From NCBI GenBank assembly GCA_015231955.1, contig JADGAN010000010.1, positions 62,001 through 126,000 of the forward strand: a DNA stretch of 64,000 bases. The letters are read 5' to 3'. This document shows, one piece after another, positions 44,447 to 54,230 of this stretch; the stretch's first letter is position 1; every line of letters begins with the position of its first letter. Made by a program: the position numbers and the translations under genes. The notes below the pieces were generated by a model. The model was given only the letters and a program-made list of their open reading frames with translations, searched no databases and was not told where the DNA came from. This DNA is from Oligoflexia bacterium (GTDB taxonomy: Bacteria; Bdellovibrionota; Bacteriovoracia; Bacteriovoracales; Bacteriovoracaceae).

Positions 44447-46102
44447 ATGAATAGATTTGAAGATTTAAGTCACTGGAAAAGTAATCTCAATACCCTATGG
44501 GGGGCCGCGATCATCCATGAACTTTACCATTTAGGTGTGGATGCTTTTTTTCTCTCTTCAGGTTATCGTTCTACGCCACTGGTGGTGCCGCTCGCATACG
44601 ATTTTGCAGAGGAGATTATGCGTGTTCCGGCCATCGATGAGCGTGCTTGTGCCTATATGGCACTTGGTTATGCCAAGAGCACTGGGAGAGCTGCTGCTTG
44701 CATCTGCACTTCTGGCACGGCCTTGGCCAACTTTTTTCCCGCAGTAATTGAGGCCTTTCATGCCCGTGTTCCCATGGTGATTTTAAGTGCTGATCGTCCC
44801 GCCGAACTCATCGATTGCGATGCCAATCAGGCGATTGATCAACAAAAAATATTTAGCAACTTTACCAAGGCCAATCTTACGTTGCCTGCTCCCGATGAGA
44901 AGATTGCACTGGCTTCTATCCTGACAAAGATTGACTATGCAGTGAGGGCCGCGCGAGTTGCTCCCATGGGTCCAGTGCATATCAATGTCCCCTTTCGCGA
45001 GCCACTCTTACCAACATCGCCACCTCCTGCTCATGCTCCACTGATCAAACGCCAGCGCGAGTCCTATACGAAAATTATTGTTGCCAAAAAAGTGCTGGAG
45101 AAGAGTGAGCTACAACTTCCAGCTGGGCCTATCTTAGTGGCGGTTGGAGAGTTGTCCTTGCAGGAAGATTTGCAGGCGATTAAGCAGGCGCTTCCGTTGC
45201 ATTTGGGAAGTGTGTATCTTGATGTCACCTCTTCACTACGTTTTTTGCGAACACCGAGCGTTGCCGTGGCCAATACTCTTTTCGATTTTAACGAGGCCAC
45301 CCCGATACCCAGTGCTATTCTCCACCTCGGTGGTAGAATTCTCTCTAAAAATTATTACACCTATCTTAAAGAGGTTCAACAAAATCACCCTATTCCCATT
45401 ATTCATGTAAACGATACCATCACTAATCAAGACTCCTCCGCTGTCTTTACCCATAAGTATGAGATCTCTCCCACGCTTTTTTGCAAAAATCTTCGCCTGC
45501 AGGAACGGGCCGCTTTAAGTGAGCAGAGTCCTACAATAGTGCAGAAGAGAGATTTTTTGGTGGATACTGTTTTAGAGGTGATACCAGATGAATCCTACCT
45601 TTACTTAGGAAATAGCCTCACCGTGCGACTCTTTAATCGCTCAATGCCGGAGTCGTCTACAAAAAGTGTCTATATCACTTGTAATCGTGGAGTGAGTGGG
45701 ATTGAAGGGATGATGGCCTCTGCCTGTGGATTTGCGCGAGGCCTAGGCGTGCGCGTGCAGGCGCATGCTTGCCAGCGTGTCACCACCTTGATTTTGGGCG
45801 ATCTCTCTTTTATTTACGATCTAAATTCACTCTACCTTTTAAGAGATTTACCCCACCCGCTGGTGATTGTGGTGATCAATAATGGCGGGGGTGAGATTTT
45901 TAAAGAGCTGCCGATTGCAAACTATCCCAAGGCGCTAGAGCGCTTTGTTGTATTAAAGCATGACTACCGCTTTAAAGAGATGATCGAAGCGGCGAAACTT
46001 CAATATTTTGCTTCGCCTTTAGGTTTGAAAAAGAGTCTGCAGGAGGCGTATGCTTACTCCATGGCCCACAATAAAGTAGCGATCGTGGAATGGTGTGGTT
46101 AG
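44447..46102 (+). CDS. menD: 2-succinyl-5-enolpyruvyl-6-hydroxy-3-cyclohexene-1-carboxylate synthase (MenD)
   Basis: 551 residues, normal length; AGGAGCG seven bases upstream of the ATG. ThDP enzyme of menaquinone synthesis that joins isochorismate and 2-oxoglutarate. Family motifs: FLSSGYRSTPLVVPLA (usual SPGSRSTPL, so Pro-Ser are changed), ThDP glutamate E65 (AIDERACAY), CTSGTALANFFPAVIEA, ADRPAELIDCDANQAIDQ and the C-terminal ThDP loop LGDLSFIYDLNSLYLL with VINNGGGEIF. No other men gene in the window. It ends inside the last 4 bases of convergent hemN. Confidence 0.93.
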   Translation: MNRFEDLSHWKSNLNTLWGAAIIHELYHLGVDAFFLSSGYRSTPLVVPLAYDFAEEIMRVPAIDERACAYMALGYAKSTGRAAACICTSGTALANFFPAVIEAFHARVPMVILSADRPAELIDCDANQAIDQQKIFSNFTKANLTLPAPDEKIALASILTKIDYAVRAARVAPMGPVHINVPFREPLLPTSPPPAHAPLIKRQRESYTKIIVAKKVLEKSELQLPAGPILVAVGELSLQEDLQAIKQALPLHLGSVYLDVTSSLRFLRTPSVAVANTLFDFNEATPIPSAILHLGGRILSKNYYTYLKEVQQNHPIPIIHVNDTITNQDSSAVFTHKYEISPTLFCKNLRLQERAALSEQSPTIVQKRDFLVDTVLEVIPDESYLYLGNSLTVRLFNRSMPESSTKSVYITCNRGVSGIEGMMASACGFARGLGVRVQAHACQRVTTLILGDLSFIYDLNSLYLLRDLPHPLVIVVINNGGGEIFKELPIANYPKALERFVVLKHDYRFKEMIEAAKLQYFASPLGLKKSLQEAYAYSMAHNKVAIVEWCG

Positions 46103-47529
46103 AGAGAGCGTCCAAAAGTGCTAGCAGCATGAGTGCTATCAATAAGAGCATAGTCAAAGGCACTGGCAATATTACGAATAAAGATCACTCCTGCGTAAGT
46201 TAATTTGAGCTTTAGAATTTTTTCAATCGCCGCTTGTTCATTATGAGTGGTGGTGATCTCCTCCATTTCTAAAAGGCCATCGCTACGAAACTCCAAAAGG
46301 CGCGTAACAAGTTTTTCAAGAGATGCTAATTTAAAGTAGCTGGAAAAATCTTGGCGTAGCTCTTCGTGGCCCTGAAAAGTGTGGTAGCAAAGCAGGGTTT
46401 GAATAATCTTTTCACAACACCGGTCTAGTTCACTCTTTTGATGGCCACGAATAGTCGCAAGCTGTCCTTGGGAGATGGTATTCATATATTTAAAGAGATC
46501 TTTTTCATTTTGCAGGTAGGAGTTTTTCGAGGAGGAGATGGAGGATGCTCCTAGGCCTAGCAGCGTGCCTGCTTGGGTGTAGGTGTGCCCCATAAAATTA
46601 CGAATCACTTTATGATCAGCAAAGGCCTTGGCGATAGGATCGCTTGGAAGGGCGTAGTGATCAAGACCGATATGAATGTAGTTTTGACTAAAGAGCCGCT
46701 CTTGTAGTTTTAAAAGCAGCGATAACTTTTCACTGCCTACAGGAATGTGGTGTTGTTCCAGTCCCTTTTGCAAAGGTGCAAACCAAGGAACGTGAGCGTA
46801 GCTGAAGTAGGCGATGGTATCGGGCCTTAAACTTGCAACACGATCAAGAGTGTATTCGATCGAGGACAAGGTTTGTCCCGGTAAACCAAGCACGAGATCA
46901 ATGTTGATCGAGGTGAAATTTAAGGATCGTGCTTTGTTCATGATCTCACTGATACTCTCATAATCGCCTTCGCGGCCGATGATTTTTCGAATGGTCGGAT
47001 CAAAATCTTGAATACCAAATGAGATCTTTTGAACGCCAAGCTTGGCCAAGGTTTCTAAAAAGAGTGGGGTGGTGGTGTGAGGGTTTAACTCGATGGAGAG
47101 AAGTTTGCTGCTAGTATCACCAAATTTGGAGAGCAAAAAGCTTAGCTCCTCTGGTGTGAGGGTATTGGGGGTGCCTCCTCCAAGGTGAATACCACGAAGG
47201 TGCTCGTTCTTAATGCCGCTTTTCTCTTGGTAGAGCTCCCACTCATCGTGGATGGTGTGCAGGTAATCTTTTACAATGTGAGCAGAGGTGGTGGTTACTG
47301 TCCCGGGATCGATACGAAAGCATCCACAATAGGCGCAAAGGGAGCGACAAAAAGGGATGTGGAGGTAAAGGTGTACCCCTTGGGAAAGTGCTGCTTGCAA
47401 CTCCTGATGCCACTCCTGCGCTTTTGGTGGAGTCTTCCAGTTAGGAACTGGAGGAAAGCTAGTGTAGCGAGGGACGTTGACATCGTACTTGTTTACTATT
47501 TCTGGGGAGACAATTTTATGCAAAGACAT
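46099..47529 (-). CDS. hemN: Oxygen-independent coproporphyrinogen III oxidase (HemN)
   Basis: 476 residues. Radical SAM enzyme that converts coproporphyrinogen III to protoporphyrinogen IX without oxygen. Signature CX3CX2CXC at C61, C65, C68, C70 (PFCRSLCAYCGC), the N-terminal NVPRYTSFPP and GGGTPNTLTPEE distinguish HemN from the shorter HemW-type proteins, as does the total length. Together with menD it fits growth under low oxygen. GAGGTG upstream of the ATG. Confidence 0.93.
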   Translation of the reverse strand: MSLHKIVSPEIVNKYDVNVPRYTSFPPVPNWKTPPKAQEWHQELQAALSQGVHLYLHIPFCRSLCAYCGCFRIDPGTVTTTSAHIVKDYLHTIHDEWELYQEKSGIKNEHLRGIHLGGGTPNTLTPEELSFLLSKFGDTSSKLLSIELNPHTTTPLFLETLAKLGVQKISFGIQDFDPTIRKIIGREGDYESISEIMNKARSLNFTSINIDLVLGLPGQTLSSIEYTLDRVASLRPDTIAYFSYAHVPWFAPLQKGLEQHHIPVGSEKLSLLLKLQERLFSQNYIHIGLDHYALPSDPIAKAFADHKVIRNFMGHTYTQAGTLLGLGASSISSSKNSYLQNEKDLFKYMNTISQGQLATIRGHQKSELDRCCEKIIQTLLCYHTFQGHEELRQDFSSYFKLASLEKLVTRLLEFRSDGLLEMEEITTTHNEQAAIEKILKLKLTYAGVIFIRNIASAFDYALIDSTHAASTFGRSL

Positions 47530-47559
47530 AGATATATTTTCACCTCTAAGAATACGCGC

Positions 47560-47589
47560 TTGCGATCACCCTTTAATCTATACGATAAT
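47560..47589 (+). promoter_or_regulatory. Candidate promoter for the 47635 exported protein
   Basis: TTGCGA, 18-base spacer, GATAAT, in the 105-base gap divergent from hemN and 46 bases before the plus-strand ATG. Confidence 0.35.
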
Positions 47590-47634
47590 AGAACAAGATG
47601 ATCTTTAATTATACGATAAAAATAGTGCACTCTC

Positions 47635-48615
47635 ATGGGTAAGCAAAGATTTTTTTTCATTGGTATTATTTGTATGTTGATGGGAGTGCTTTTTCCCATA
47701 GATGCTGCTGCGAAATACCTGGGTAATGGTCGCGAGTTGGCAGATTTAATGCTGTTGCCAGAGAGTGGTAGTTGGTGGGGAGAGACGCTGCTCCCTTACA
47801 GCAAGGAACGAGCAAAGCAGTCAAATGCCGTTTACACCGTGGCCACTAGCGAGCGCAGTAGGCTTCCGTATGTGCAGTCCCTAGGGTATGCATTCTTAGA
47901 GAGGTATTCTATTACCGTGAAGGAGAGTTTCTATTTTTACGATCAAAGCAGAGTGCAGCATGGGGCCTCTGTTGGAGGAGAGCTTAAAGTTTACAAGTAT
48001 AGCGGCTTTAGCGATCCAGAGTTTCACGTGAAGAAGCGATTAACGGCAACACAAAAAGAGGTGTACGATCTCGATCTGCTTTTTGCCTATTCTCCTGGAA
48101 TTGTGGTTGCAAGAAAGGCCACGACTACCAATGTGGGTAGTGAAGGGCGTGGGGGCGATCAAATCTCTTTTGGGATCGACTTTGGTAATAAGTTTAAAAA
48201 AGAGCAGTGGAAGGGCAACCTCTCCTACAAATTTTTTCAAAAGCAAAAGCTTGAAGATCCCAATCGGCAAGAGCAGATCACCACTAGTCGCCACTATACT
48301 TTGGCGGCAAATATCTATGTGCAAGTAAAAATCCGCCACGATTTTTGGAACCGTTGGCACTTTGGACTTGAGTATTTGGATAAAGAGTATTCTCGTTCTT
48401 CCCGAGGAGGGAACGCTTCCGTGGTTTCGCGCCAGCGAATTACTTTGGGAGTGATGCCGATTTTGCTTACAAAATCTGCAAGAGTAAACCTCTTTTCAAA
48501 ATGCAACCTGCTTTGGACTACTCCCCATAAGGTGAGTGATTCCGATGGCAGCAAAATTCACTACTCCAATCTCTTTGCTTATCAAATAGAGTTTGGTCTT
48601 TCATACATCTTATGA
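47635..48615 (+). CDS. Exported protein, possible outer-membrane beta-barrel
   Basis: 326 residues. Signal peptide 1-26 (FFFIGIICMLMGVLFPIDAAA). The rest shows repeated beta-strand-like segments (SFGIDFGNKFKKEQWKGNLSYKFF, RQRITLGVMPILL, YQIEFGLSYIL) with alternating aromatic/polar residues and ends in a hydrophobic strand, consistent with an outer-membrane barrel. No family recognised. Its stop codon overlaps the ygiQ start (ATGA at 48612-48615), so the two are translationally coupled, a surprising pairing. Confidence 0.65.
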   Translation: MGKQRFFFIGIICMLMGVLFPIDAAAKYLGNGRELADLMLLPESGSWWGETLLPYSKERAKQSNAVYTVATSERSRLPYVQSLGYAFLERYSITVKESFYFYDQSRVQHGASVGGELKVYKYSGFSDPEFHVKKRLTATQKEVYDLDLLFAYSPGIVVARKATTTNVGSEGRGGDQISFGIDFGNKFKKEQWKGNLSYKFFQKQKLEDPNRQEQITTSRHYTLAANIYVQVKIRHDFWNRWHFGLEYLDKEYSRSSRGGNASVVSRQRITLGVMPILLTKSARVNLFSKCNLLWTTPHKVSDSDGSKIHYSNLFAYQIEFGLSYIL

Positions 48616-50363
48616 TATTGCCTCCATTCATGAATACACCCTTTACAGCTTTGAAAAATTTTCTCCCTACCACCAAAGAGGAGCTGCGCTTGCGTGGCCT
48701 AGATCGGCCTGATATCATTTTGGTGAGTGGAGATACCTATATTGATTCCCCTTTTATTGGAGTGAGTGTGATTGGCCGCTGGCTGGAGGCATCTGGTTTT
48801 TCTGTGGCAATTATCGCTCAACCCGCCATTGATAGCGACATCGATATTGCACGTTTAGGAGAACCTAAACTTTTTTGGGGTGTAACTGCAGGTTCCTTAG
48901 ACTCTATGGTTGCAAACTATACGGCCTTGCAAAAGAGGCGTAAAAGCGATGATCTCACTCCGGGCGGCATGAACACCCTACGTCCCGATCGTGCAACGCT
49001 TGTTTATAGCAACCTGATCAAGCGTTACTTCAAGAAGAGCGTCCCCATCGTATTAGGTGGGGTTGAGGCGAGCTTACGTCGTATCTCCCACTACGACTAC
49101 TGGAGTGATCAGCTCAAGCGTTCGCTGCTCTTAGATGCCAAAGCAGATGCGCTGATTTACGGGATGGGTGAACGTGCCGTTTTGCAAGTGGCGCACAACC
49201 TTAAAAGCAAGCAGCAGCACCCTTTTCAAGAGGTAAAGGGCCTTTGTTATCTAGGGAGTGCAGAGGAGGCCCAAGCAAAAGAGTACTTGCAGTTGCCCTC
49301 ACACCAAGAGGTCTTGAAAGATAAGCTGCTCATGAAAAAGATGTTTGAAACTTTTTATAAAAATCAAGACCCCTTAAATGCGAAGGGACTTTATCAACTA
49401 TACGAGGGGCGCGCGCTTATTCACAACTCACCAGCAGCACCGCTCTCCCCGCAAGAGTTGGATCACCTTTACGAATTACCCTATACTCGAGAACTTCACC
49501 CCTACTACGCCAAGAAAGGGAGCGTGGTTGCCAATGAGACCATTAAGTTTTCAATCACCAGTCATCGTGGATGCTACGGCGAGTGCAACTATTGTGCGAT
49601 TGCAATTCACCAAGGACGCCACATCATTAGTCGCTCTCCTCAGTCGATTGTACGAGAGGGAAAGCTGTTAAGTGAGCGCAGCGATTTCAAAGGATACCTT
49701 CTCGATGTCGGTGGCCCTACTGCCAATATGTATGGTTTTGATTGCAAAAAGAAGCAGAAGAGTGGCAGTTGCCAAGAGCGCCGTTGTCTCTATCCTAAAG
49801 TGTGTAGTGAGCTTCCCATTAACCATGCACCCTATTTAAATCTCTTGCGCTCACTTGCAGCTCTGCCTAAGGTAAAAAAAGTGTTTGTTGCCAGTGGCAT
49901 TCGCATCGATCTTATTGCGAGCGATCTCCAACTAGGCCAGCAATTCTTAAGAGGACTTATTAAAGATCATGTCAGTGGACAAATTAAAATTGCACCAGAA
50001 CACATTGCCCCTGCAACTCTTAAGGCCATGGGTAGGGATGAGCTAGGATTAGGGGCAGAAGCTTTTTTAAAATTAAAAGAGGAGTTTTCTGCAATCAATA
50101 AAGAGTTTAAGAAGAAGCAATTCCTCACCTACTATTTTATTGTTTGCCATCCAGGGGAGAGTGAAAAGGAGCTTCATGCGCTCCAAGAGTTCTTTAAAAA
50201 GCACTTGCATGCACTTCCAGAACAGATTCAAATTTTTACGCCAACGCCAATGACCTACTCAACACTTTTTTACTATACAGAACTAGATAGTAATGCTCAT
50301 CCCTTAAGTGTTAGCAAATCGCTAAAAGAAAAACGTAGGCGTAAAGAGTTGCTATCTTTTTAA
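48612..50363 (+). CDS. ygiQ: YgiQ-family radical SAM protein (UPF0313)
   Basis: 583 residues. N-terminal B12-like/Rossmann domain (FLPTTKEELRLRGLDRPDIILVSGDTYIDSPFIGV; VIGRWLEASGFSVAIIAQP) and a radical SAM core with C321, C325 and C328 (SHRGCYGECNYCAIAIHQGR), followed by SGIRIDL and APEHIAP, all typical of the YgiQ/UPF0313 group. The reaction is not known. The start ATG overlaps the stop of the upstream exported-protein gene; a second ATG at 48630 has no better ribosome site. Its 3' end overlaps the convergent PSD-like gene by 12 bases. Confidence 0.93.
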   Translation: MILPPFMNTPFTALKNFLPTTKEELRLRGLDRPDIILVSGDTYIDSPFIGVSVIGRWLEASGFSVAIIAQPAIDSDIDIARLGEPKLFWGVTAGSLDSMVANYTALQKRRKSDDLTPGGMNTLRPDRATLVYSNLIKRYFKKSVPIVLGGVEASLRRISHYDYWSDQLKRSLLLDAKADALIYGMGERAVLQVAHNLKSKQQHPFQEVKGLCYLGSAEEAQAKEYLQLPSHQEVLKDKLLMKKMFETFYKNQDPLNAKGLYQLYEGRALIHNSPAAPLSPQELDHLYELPYTRELHPYYAKKGSVVANETIKFSITSHRGCYGECNYCAIAIHQGRHIISRSPQSIVREGKLLSERSDFKGYLLDVGGPTANMYGFDCKKKQKSGSCQERRCLYPKVCSELPINHAPYLNLLRSLAALPKVKKVFVASGIRIDLIASDLQLGQQFLRGLIKDHVSGQIKIAPEHIAPATLKAMGRDELGLGAEAFLKLKEEFSAINKEFKKKQFLTYYFIVCHPGESEKELHALQEFFKKHLHALPEQIQIFTPTPMTYSTLFYYTELDSNAHPLSVSKSLKEKRRRKELLSF

Positions 50364-51887
50364 ATAAAAAAGTGGAATTCCCATGTGCATATAGACCTCC
50401 ATCTCTCGCTCCTTTGTCGTTTCCTGGTCTGCTGAAGGCACTCGATAGCTTAAACGTTTTATCTTCTCAATTTTAGGATAGGCCACAATTTTATTTTCAG
50501 GTAAAAACATGATCACTGTTGAACCGCCAAACTCAAAGTGGCCCATAACATCGCCCATGGATAACTCTTGGCCAGGGGTTACGGTGATAATATTAGAGGC
50601 AACTCCAGTAGCACCAACCACCACAAAGGGAATAACTCCTAATTTCGGCACCTCCAAAAATAAGATATCGCGGATATTAACCACTAAAGGATTGTACTTT
50701 ATTGCTTGAGAACTAGTGGCCACAGTACTTACAGAGAGATACTCTCCATCAATATGAAAGGCCGCTGGTGAGTGCTTTTCTTTACTAAAAAAATCTTGGG
50801 CGCTTTTGTTGTTTAATTTTGCTGCAATTTCTGCATGAGAGAGCACCTTTCCTTTGGAAAAGGGAAAATGAAAATTATGGTAGTCGACAGGGGCGAGGCG
50901 ATTGATAATCATGGTAGTGCCCTTTACCTCTTCTGCCATTTGATGCAGTAATACGCGCTCATAATCTTCATAACTTTTAAGCGGCATCGCTTGGAGCTTA
51001 TTCTCTTTGCTACTGCCAAAAAGTTGGCGCACATTAAAGGCATTGATTTTTCCGCTGATATTTTTATCTGTTAAATGGAAGTTTTTATCAATATCGGAAA
51101 TTTTTTCATAAAATCGTATGCGTGAAGTGCTACTAGAAATGATATCTCCCTCTTTAGCACCATAGAAAGTGAGCATGGACTTGACAATTTCAGAAGTGTA
51201 TATTCTTGCAAAAATTTCATTAATGGTTTTATATTCATCAATGCCTTTACCATAAAAAAGCTTGAACTCACGATTGATTTCTAAAATAGTGCTACTGTTA
51301 ACCTCAAGCTTTAAAATATTTATAATAAAATCTAAGATATCTTCTTCGCAAGTGTCGTCACTTTTAAGATAGCCATAAATTTTTGTGAATATTTTTTGAC
51401 TGACAATACTTCTGATGACATCACTTAAAAATCCTTTGTTATACATGAATTTTAAAAAAGCACCACCAGGAACATTTTCAACCTTAATTGCGCCACTGCG
51501 GACGCCACTAATAATGGCCGCCTCATCCAACTTACCACTCAACAACAGTTGATCCACTGCTGGATTTTTTTCTATGTCATCATATTCTATATAGAGGATA
51601 TCTTGATCGTCTGGAGTAAAATCTTTGTCTGTAATAACCATGGGGCCACTAAACCCCCAGACCAGTTTGGAGAAGCACTTACCAGGAGCATCTTGCAGCT
51701 TAGTATCGTCTCTATCTTCAACGATTCTTATCATCTCAGATAGACGGGGAGAACTTTGGGGCGAAGGCAATGATTGCCCTATACGTGTTGCACACTGGTC
51801 AATATCGATGGCATACGCATGCATAGGCATGTATTGGATCATTGCCAGATAAAGAAAGAACAGCAAACGTAAATAAAGTAGATGCAT
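50352..51887 (-). CDS. Exported phosphatidylserine decarboxylase-like protein
   Basis: 511 residues; GAGGA eight bases before the ATG. Signal peptide 1-27 (LLFFLYLAMIQYMPMHAYA). The C-terminal third matches a PSD catalytic domain: LAPVDYHNFHFPFSKGKV (the His/Asp region), VGATGVASNIITV and the autocleavage site FEFGGSTVIMFLP, where Ser456 would become the pyruvoyl group, leaving a 56-residue alpha chain. The first 320 residues are a domain I do not recognise. Usual PSD is an inner-membrane protein making phosphatidylethanolamine; a form with an export signal and a large extra domain could act on lipids elsewhere, for example in another cell. Confidence 0.75.
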   Translation of the reverse strand: MHLLYLRLLFFLYLAMIQYMPMHAYAIDIDQCATRIGQSLPSPQSSPRLSEMIRIVEDRDDTKLQDAPGKCFSKLVWGFSGPMVITDKDFTPDDQDILYIEYDDIEKNPAVDQLLLSGKLDEAAIISGVRSGAIKVENVPGGAFLKFMYNKGFLSDVIRSIVSQKIFTKIYGYLKSDDTCEEDILDFIINILKLEVNSSTILEINREFKLFYGKGIDEYKTINEIFARIYTSEIVKSMLTFYGAKEGDIISSSTSRIRFYEKISDIDKNFHLTDKNISGKINAFNVRQLFGSSKENKLQAMPLKSYEDYERVLLHQMAEEVKGTTMIINRLAPVDYHNFHFPFSKGKVLSHAEIAAKLNNKSAQDFFSKEKHSPAAFHIDGEYLSVSTVATSSQAIKYNPLVVNIRDILFLEVPKLGVIPFVVVGATGVASNIITVTPGQELSMGDVMGHFEFGGSTVIMFLPENKIVAYPKIEKIKRLSYRVPSADQETTKEREMEVYMHMGIPLFYLKR

Positions 51888-51931
51888 TATAGTAATCCTC
51901 TTGGCCTAACTCAAAACATGCTCACTGTTTT

Positions 51932-51959
51932 ATTCTACACGATAGTTAAGACGAAACAA
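51932..51959 (-). promoter_or_regulatory. Candidate promoter for the PSD-like gene
   Basis: On the minus strand TTGTTT, 16-base spacer, TAGAAT, about 45 bases before the ATG. The rest of the 191-base gap shows no gene. Confidence 0.35.
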
Positions 51960-52078
51960 AATTTGCTTGTTTTTATAAAGGATTTGCTAAGCACTGCCAA
52001 TAGGCATAGGTCGTTTTAACACGATTCTAACATAATGCTAATGCAATTTTCATATTCTTTCTGCAGAAGTGCTTGGGA

Positions 52079-53521
52079 TTAGCTATAATAGCGAAAAAAA
52101 CGGAAGAAGACTGCAATTTTTTGAGCGAGGGAGACTTTGGATTTTGGAAAGTAGTTTACGACAGTTGCAATCTTAATTAAGAGTGAGATGTAGTAAAGTG
52201 CAGTATTGGGAATAAGAAAGAGAATTTTTCGAAAACGAATAGTAGCAGGATAGCGCACAAAGAGAGTAAAGAGTTTTTGAAATTTGGAGAGATGGAGTTT
52301 GAACTCCTTATCAAAAGAGAGCGGAGTGTATTTCCAGGTGTTTTTAGGAATTTTTTCCCAAGTATCTTTATCTAAATATCCTCTATCAATAGCAATTTGT
52401 GTTAATTCCATTCCTGGATAGGGCATAAAGAATTGACTGGTGGGATGATCAGGACGACAGCGCACATTGAGTGCTAAAGTCTCTTCTAGCGTCTCTTGCG
52501 ATTCACTAGGAAGTGCGATCATATTGGAGACGCTCAATTTCAGTCCTGCTTGATGAACAATGTCGGCAGCATTAATAATCACTTGATTGCTGAGTCCTCT
52601 TTTGAGGAGATCTCGGCGTAAATTTTCATTGCCAGTTTCAATCGCCATCCTAATAATATGGCAGCCACAATCTTTCAGTGTTTTTGCTAAATCGAGTGTT
52701 AAAAGATTGGGCCTTACATAGCAGATAAAAGGGAGGCCCACGCGCTTTTTATAGATTGTACGGAACTCCTCCAGCCACGTAAGATTTAAAACAAAGATAT
52801 CATCTTCGAAAATAGCATAATCCATTCCATATTTGGCCTTGGTCTCGCAAAGCTCCTCCACAAAGTAGGCAGCACTTTTTTTTCTAATGATGTTGCCCTT
52901 GCCATGATACATTTTGTTAAAGCTATGATTGAAACAGTAGGTGCAAGGGTAGGGACACCCTCTTCCAGAGATAAAACTTTTGAACTCTTGATTTTTCAAG
53001 AGGCGATCGTGCTGGTATAAAATTTCTCGATTAGCAAAGGGAAATTGGTCGAGATCATCAGGAAGGTACTCTAGATCGTTATGGTGAATTTTCCCATTGG
53101 ATTTTACAATAAATCCGGTGGAGTTGCTAAAATCTTCACCACGAACGATTTTTTGTAACAAAATCGGTAAGGTTAGATCTGCCTCTCCCTTGGCAATAGC
53201 ATCAACCGCAAACTCCTCAATGCATTGGTTATAAAAAGTGGTAAAAGGGCCGCCTGCAATTTGATAAATATGTGGAAAGCTTGTGCGAATCGCCCTAGAG
53301 ATCTCGTAATAGGATCGGTGCGATCCATACATGATCGAGTATCCAACGGCAACGGGATTGATTTTAGTTAACTCTTTTAAAATTTGCTTGATGGGTTTAC
53401 TGTAAATCAACTTACAGTTGATATTACTCTTTTCCAAAATGGAGGTAAGGGTGATAATTGAAAGTTGTTCAGTTAACAACTTTCCCGAGATAATCCATAC
53501 AAAGGTTGGGTTTGAGCTCAT
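52079..53521 (-). CDS. Radical SAM protein with N-terminal B12-binding-like domain
   Basis: 480 residues. Residues 1-130 look like a cobalamin-binding-type Rossmann domain (PVAVGYSIMYGSHRSYYEISRAIR, IAGGPFTTFY) without the DxHxxG histidine. The radical SAM motif is C189, C193, C196 (SGRGCPYPCTYCFNHS). Related BchE-type proteins include methyltransferases and cyclases of lipids or natural products, but the substrate cannot be read. The C-terminus has a hydrophobic segment (FLIPNTALYYISLLIKIATVV) that may associate with the membrane. No neighbour suggests a pathway. Confidence 0.85.
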   Translation of the reverse strand: MSSNPTFVWIISGKLLTEQLSIITLTSILEKSNINCKLIYSKPIKQILKELTKINPVAVGYSIMYGSHRSYYEISRAIRTSFPHIYQIAGGPFTTFYNQCIEEFAVDAIAKGEADLTLPILLQKIVRGEDFSNSTGFIVKSNGKIHHNDLEYLPDDLDQFPFANREILYQHDRLLKNQEFKSFISGRGCPYPCTYCFNHSFNKMYHGKGNIIRKKSAAYFVEELCETKAKYGMDYAIFEDDIFVLNLTWLEEFRTIYKKRVGLPFICYVRPNLLTLDLAKTLKDCGCHIIRMAIETGNENLRRDLLKRGLSNQVIINAADIVHQAGLKLSVSNMIALPSESQETLEETLALNVRCRPDHPTSQFFMPYPGMELTQIAIDRGYLDKDTWEKIPKNTWKYTPLSFDKEFKLHLSKFQKLFTLFVRYPATIRFRKILFLIPNTALYYISLLIKIATVVNYFPKSKVSLAQKIAVFFRFFRYYS

Positions 53522-53651
53522 ATAAAAAAAATTTTATCGTGCTCATAAATTCATTGTCAATGCTTTGAACTTTCCTAAACAAACTAGTCGGGCAATAGGT
53601 TCACTCATTGCTGATTGCAAAATCTCTCGAACACGGCCTTCTTAAGCAGTT

Positions 53652-54230
53652 TTACCATGAAGAATCACGATTCGCCTCTCTTTCGCTACTTAGTTTTGCA
53701 AACACTAGCGTATCGCTATAGGCCTGCTTCTCTCTAGTATCCTGCCTTAACGTTCCTTCTAGAACGTATCCTCGAGCTTTGGGGATGTTGGCCGATCTTT
53801 GATTTAGAAAGGAGCATCTTATTTCTAAACGGTGAAATCCCATGGCAAAAAGCTGCTTTTCTAAGAGGGTTACCGCTTCTAAAACATAACCTTTTCCTTC
53901 AAACTTTCCTAAAATCCAGTAGCCTAATTCACAGCGATCATGCTCCCAAGCAATGCTATGAACCCCAAGGTTACCCATGTACTCATCACCATCTTTATTA
54001 AAGATTCCATAGTCAAACATAGTACATTTTTTCCAATTTTTCATAGATGATTTGATGTAAGCGATCTCATCTTCTGTAGAGTTAACAGCATCAACCCAAG
54101 GAAGAAATTTTTTAAGTCTATCTCTATCCGAATCAACATAAGCAAACATAACTTCTGCTAATTCGAGGGTATGCTTTTGTAAAAAAATTTTTATTCCATC
54201 AATGCGCTCTAAAGGAGGTCTCTTTTTCAT
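53652..54230 (-). CDS. GNAT acetyltransferase of the RimJ/RimL type
   Basis: 192 residues. RimL-like pattern: RDRLKKFLPWVDAVNSTEDE, GNLGVHSIAWEHDRCELGYWI, the acetyl-CoA loop GKFEGKGYVLEAV (normally GxGxGxA), and NQRSANIPKARGYVLEGTLRQ. Family members acetylate N-terminal residues of ribosomal proteins or other amines. Gly-Lys-Gly-Tyr is retained. No ribosomal gene is nearby, so the substrate is open. Confidence 0.85.
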   Translation of the reverse strand: MKKRPPLERIDGIKIFLQKHTLELAEVMFAYVDSDRDRLKKFLPWVDAVNSTEDEIAYIKSSMKNWKKCTMFDYGIFNKDGDEYMGNLGVHSIAWEHDRCELGYWILGKFEGKGYVLEAVTLLEKQLFAMGFHRLEIRCSFLNQRSANIPKARGYVLEGTLRQDTREKQAYSDTLVFAKLSSEREANRDSSW

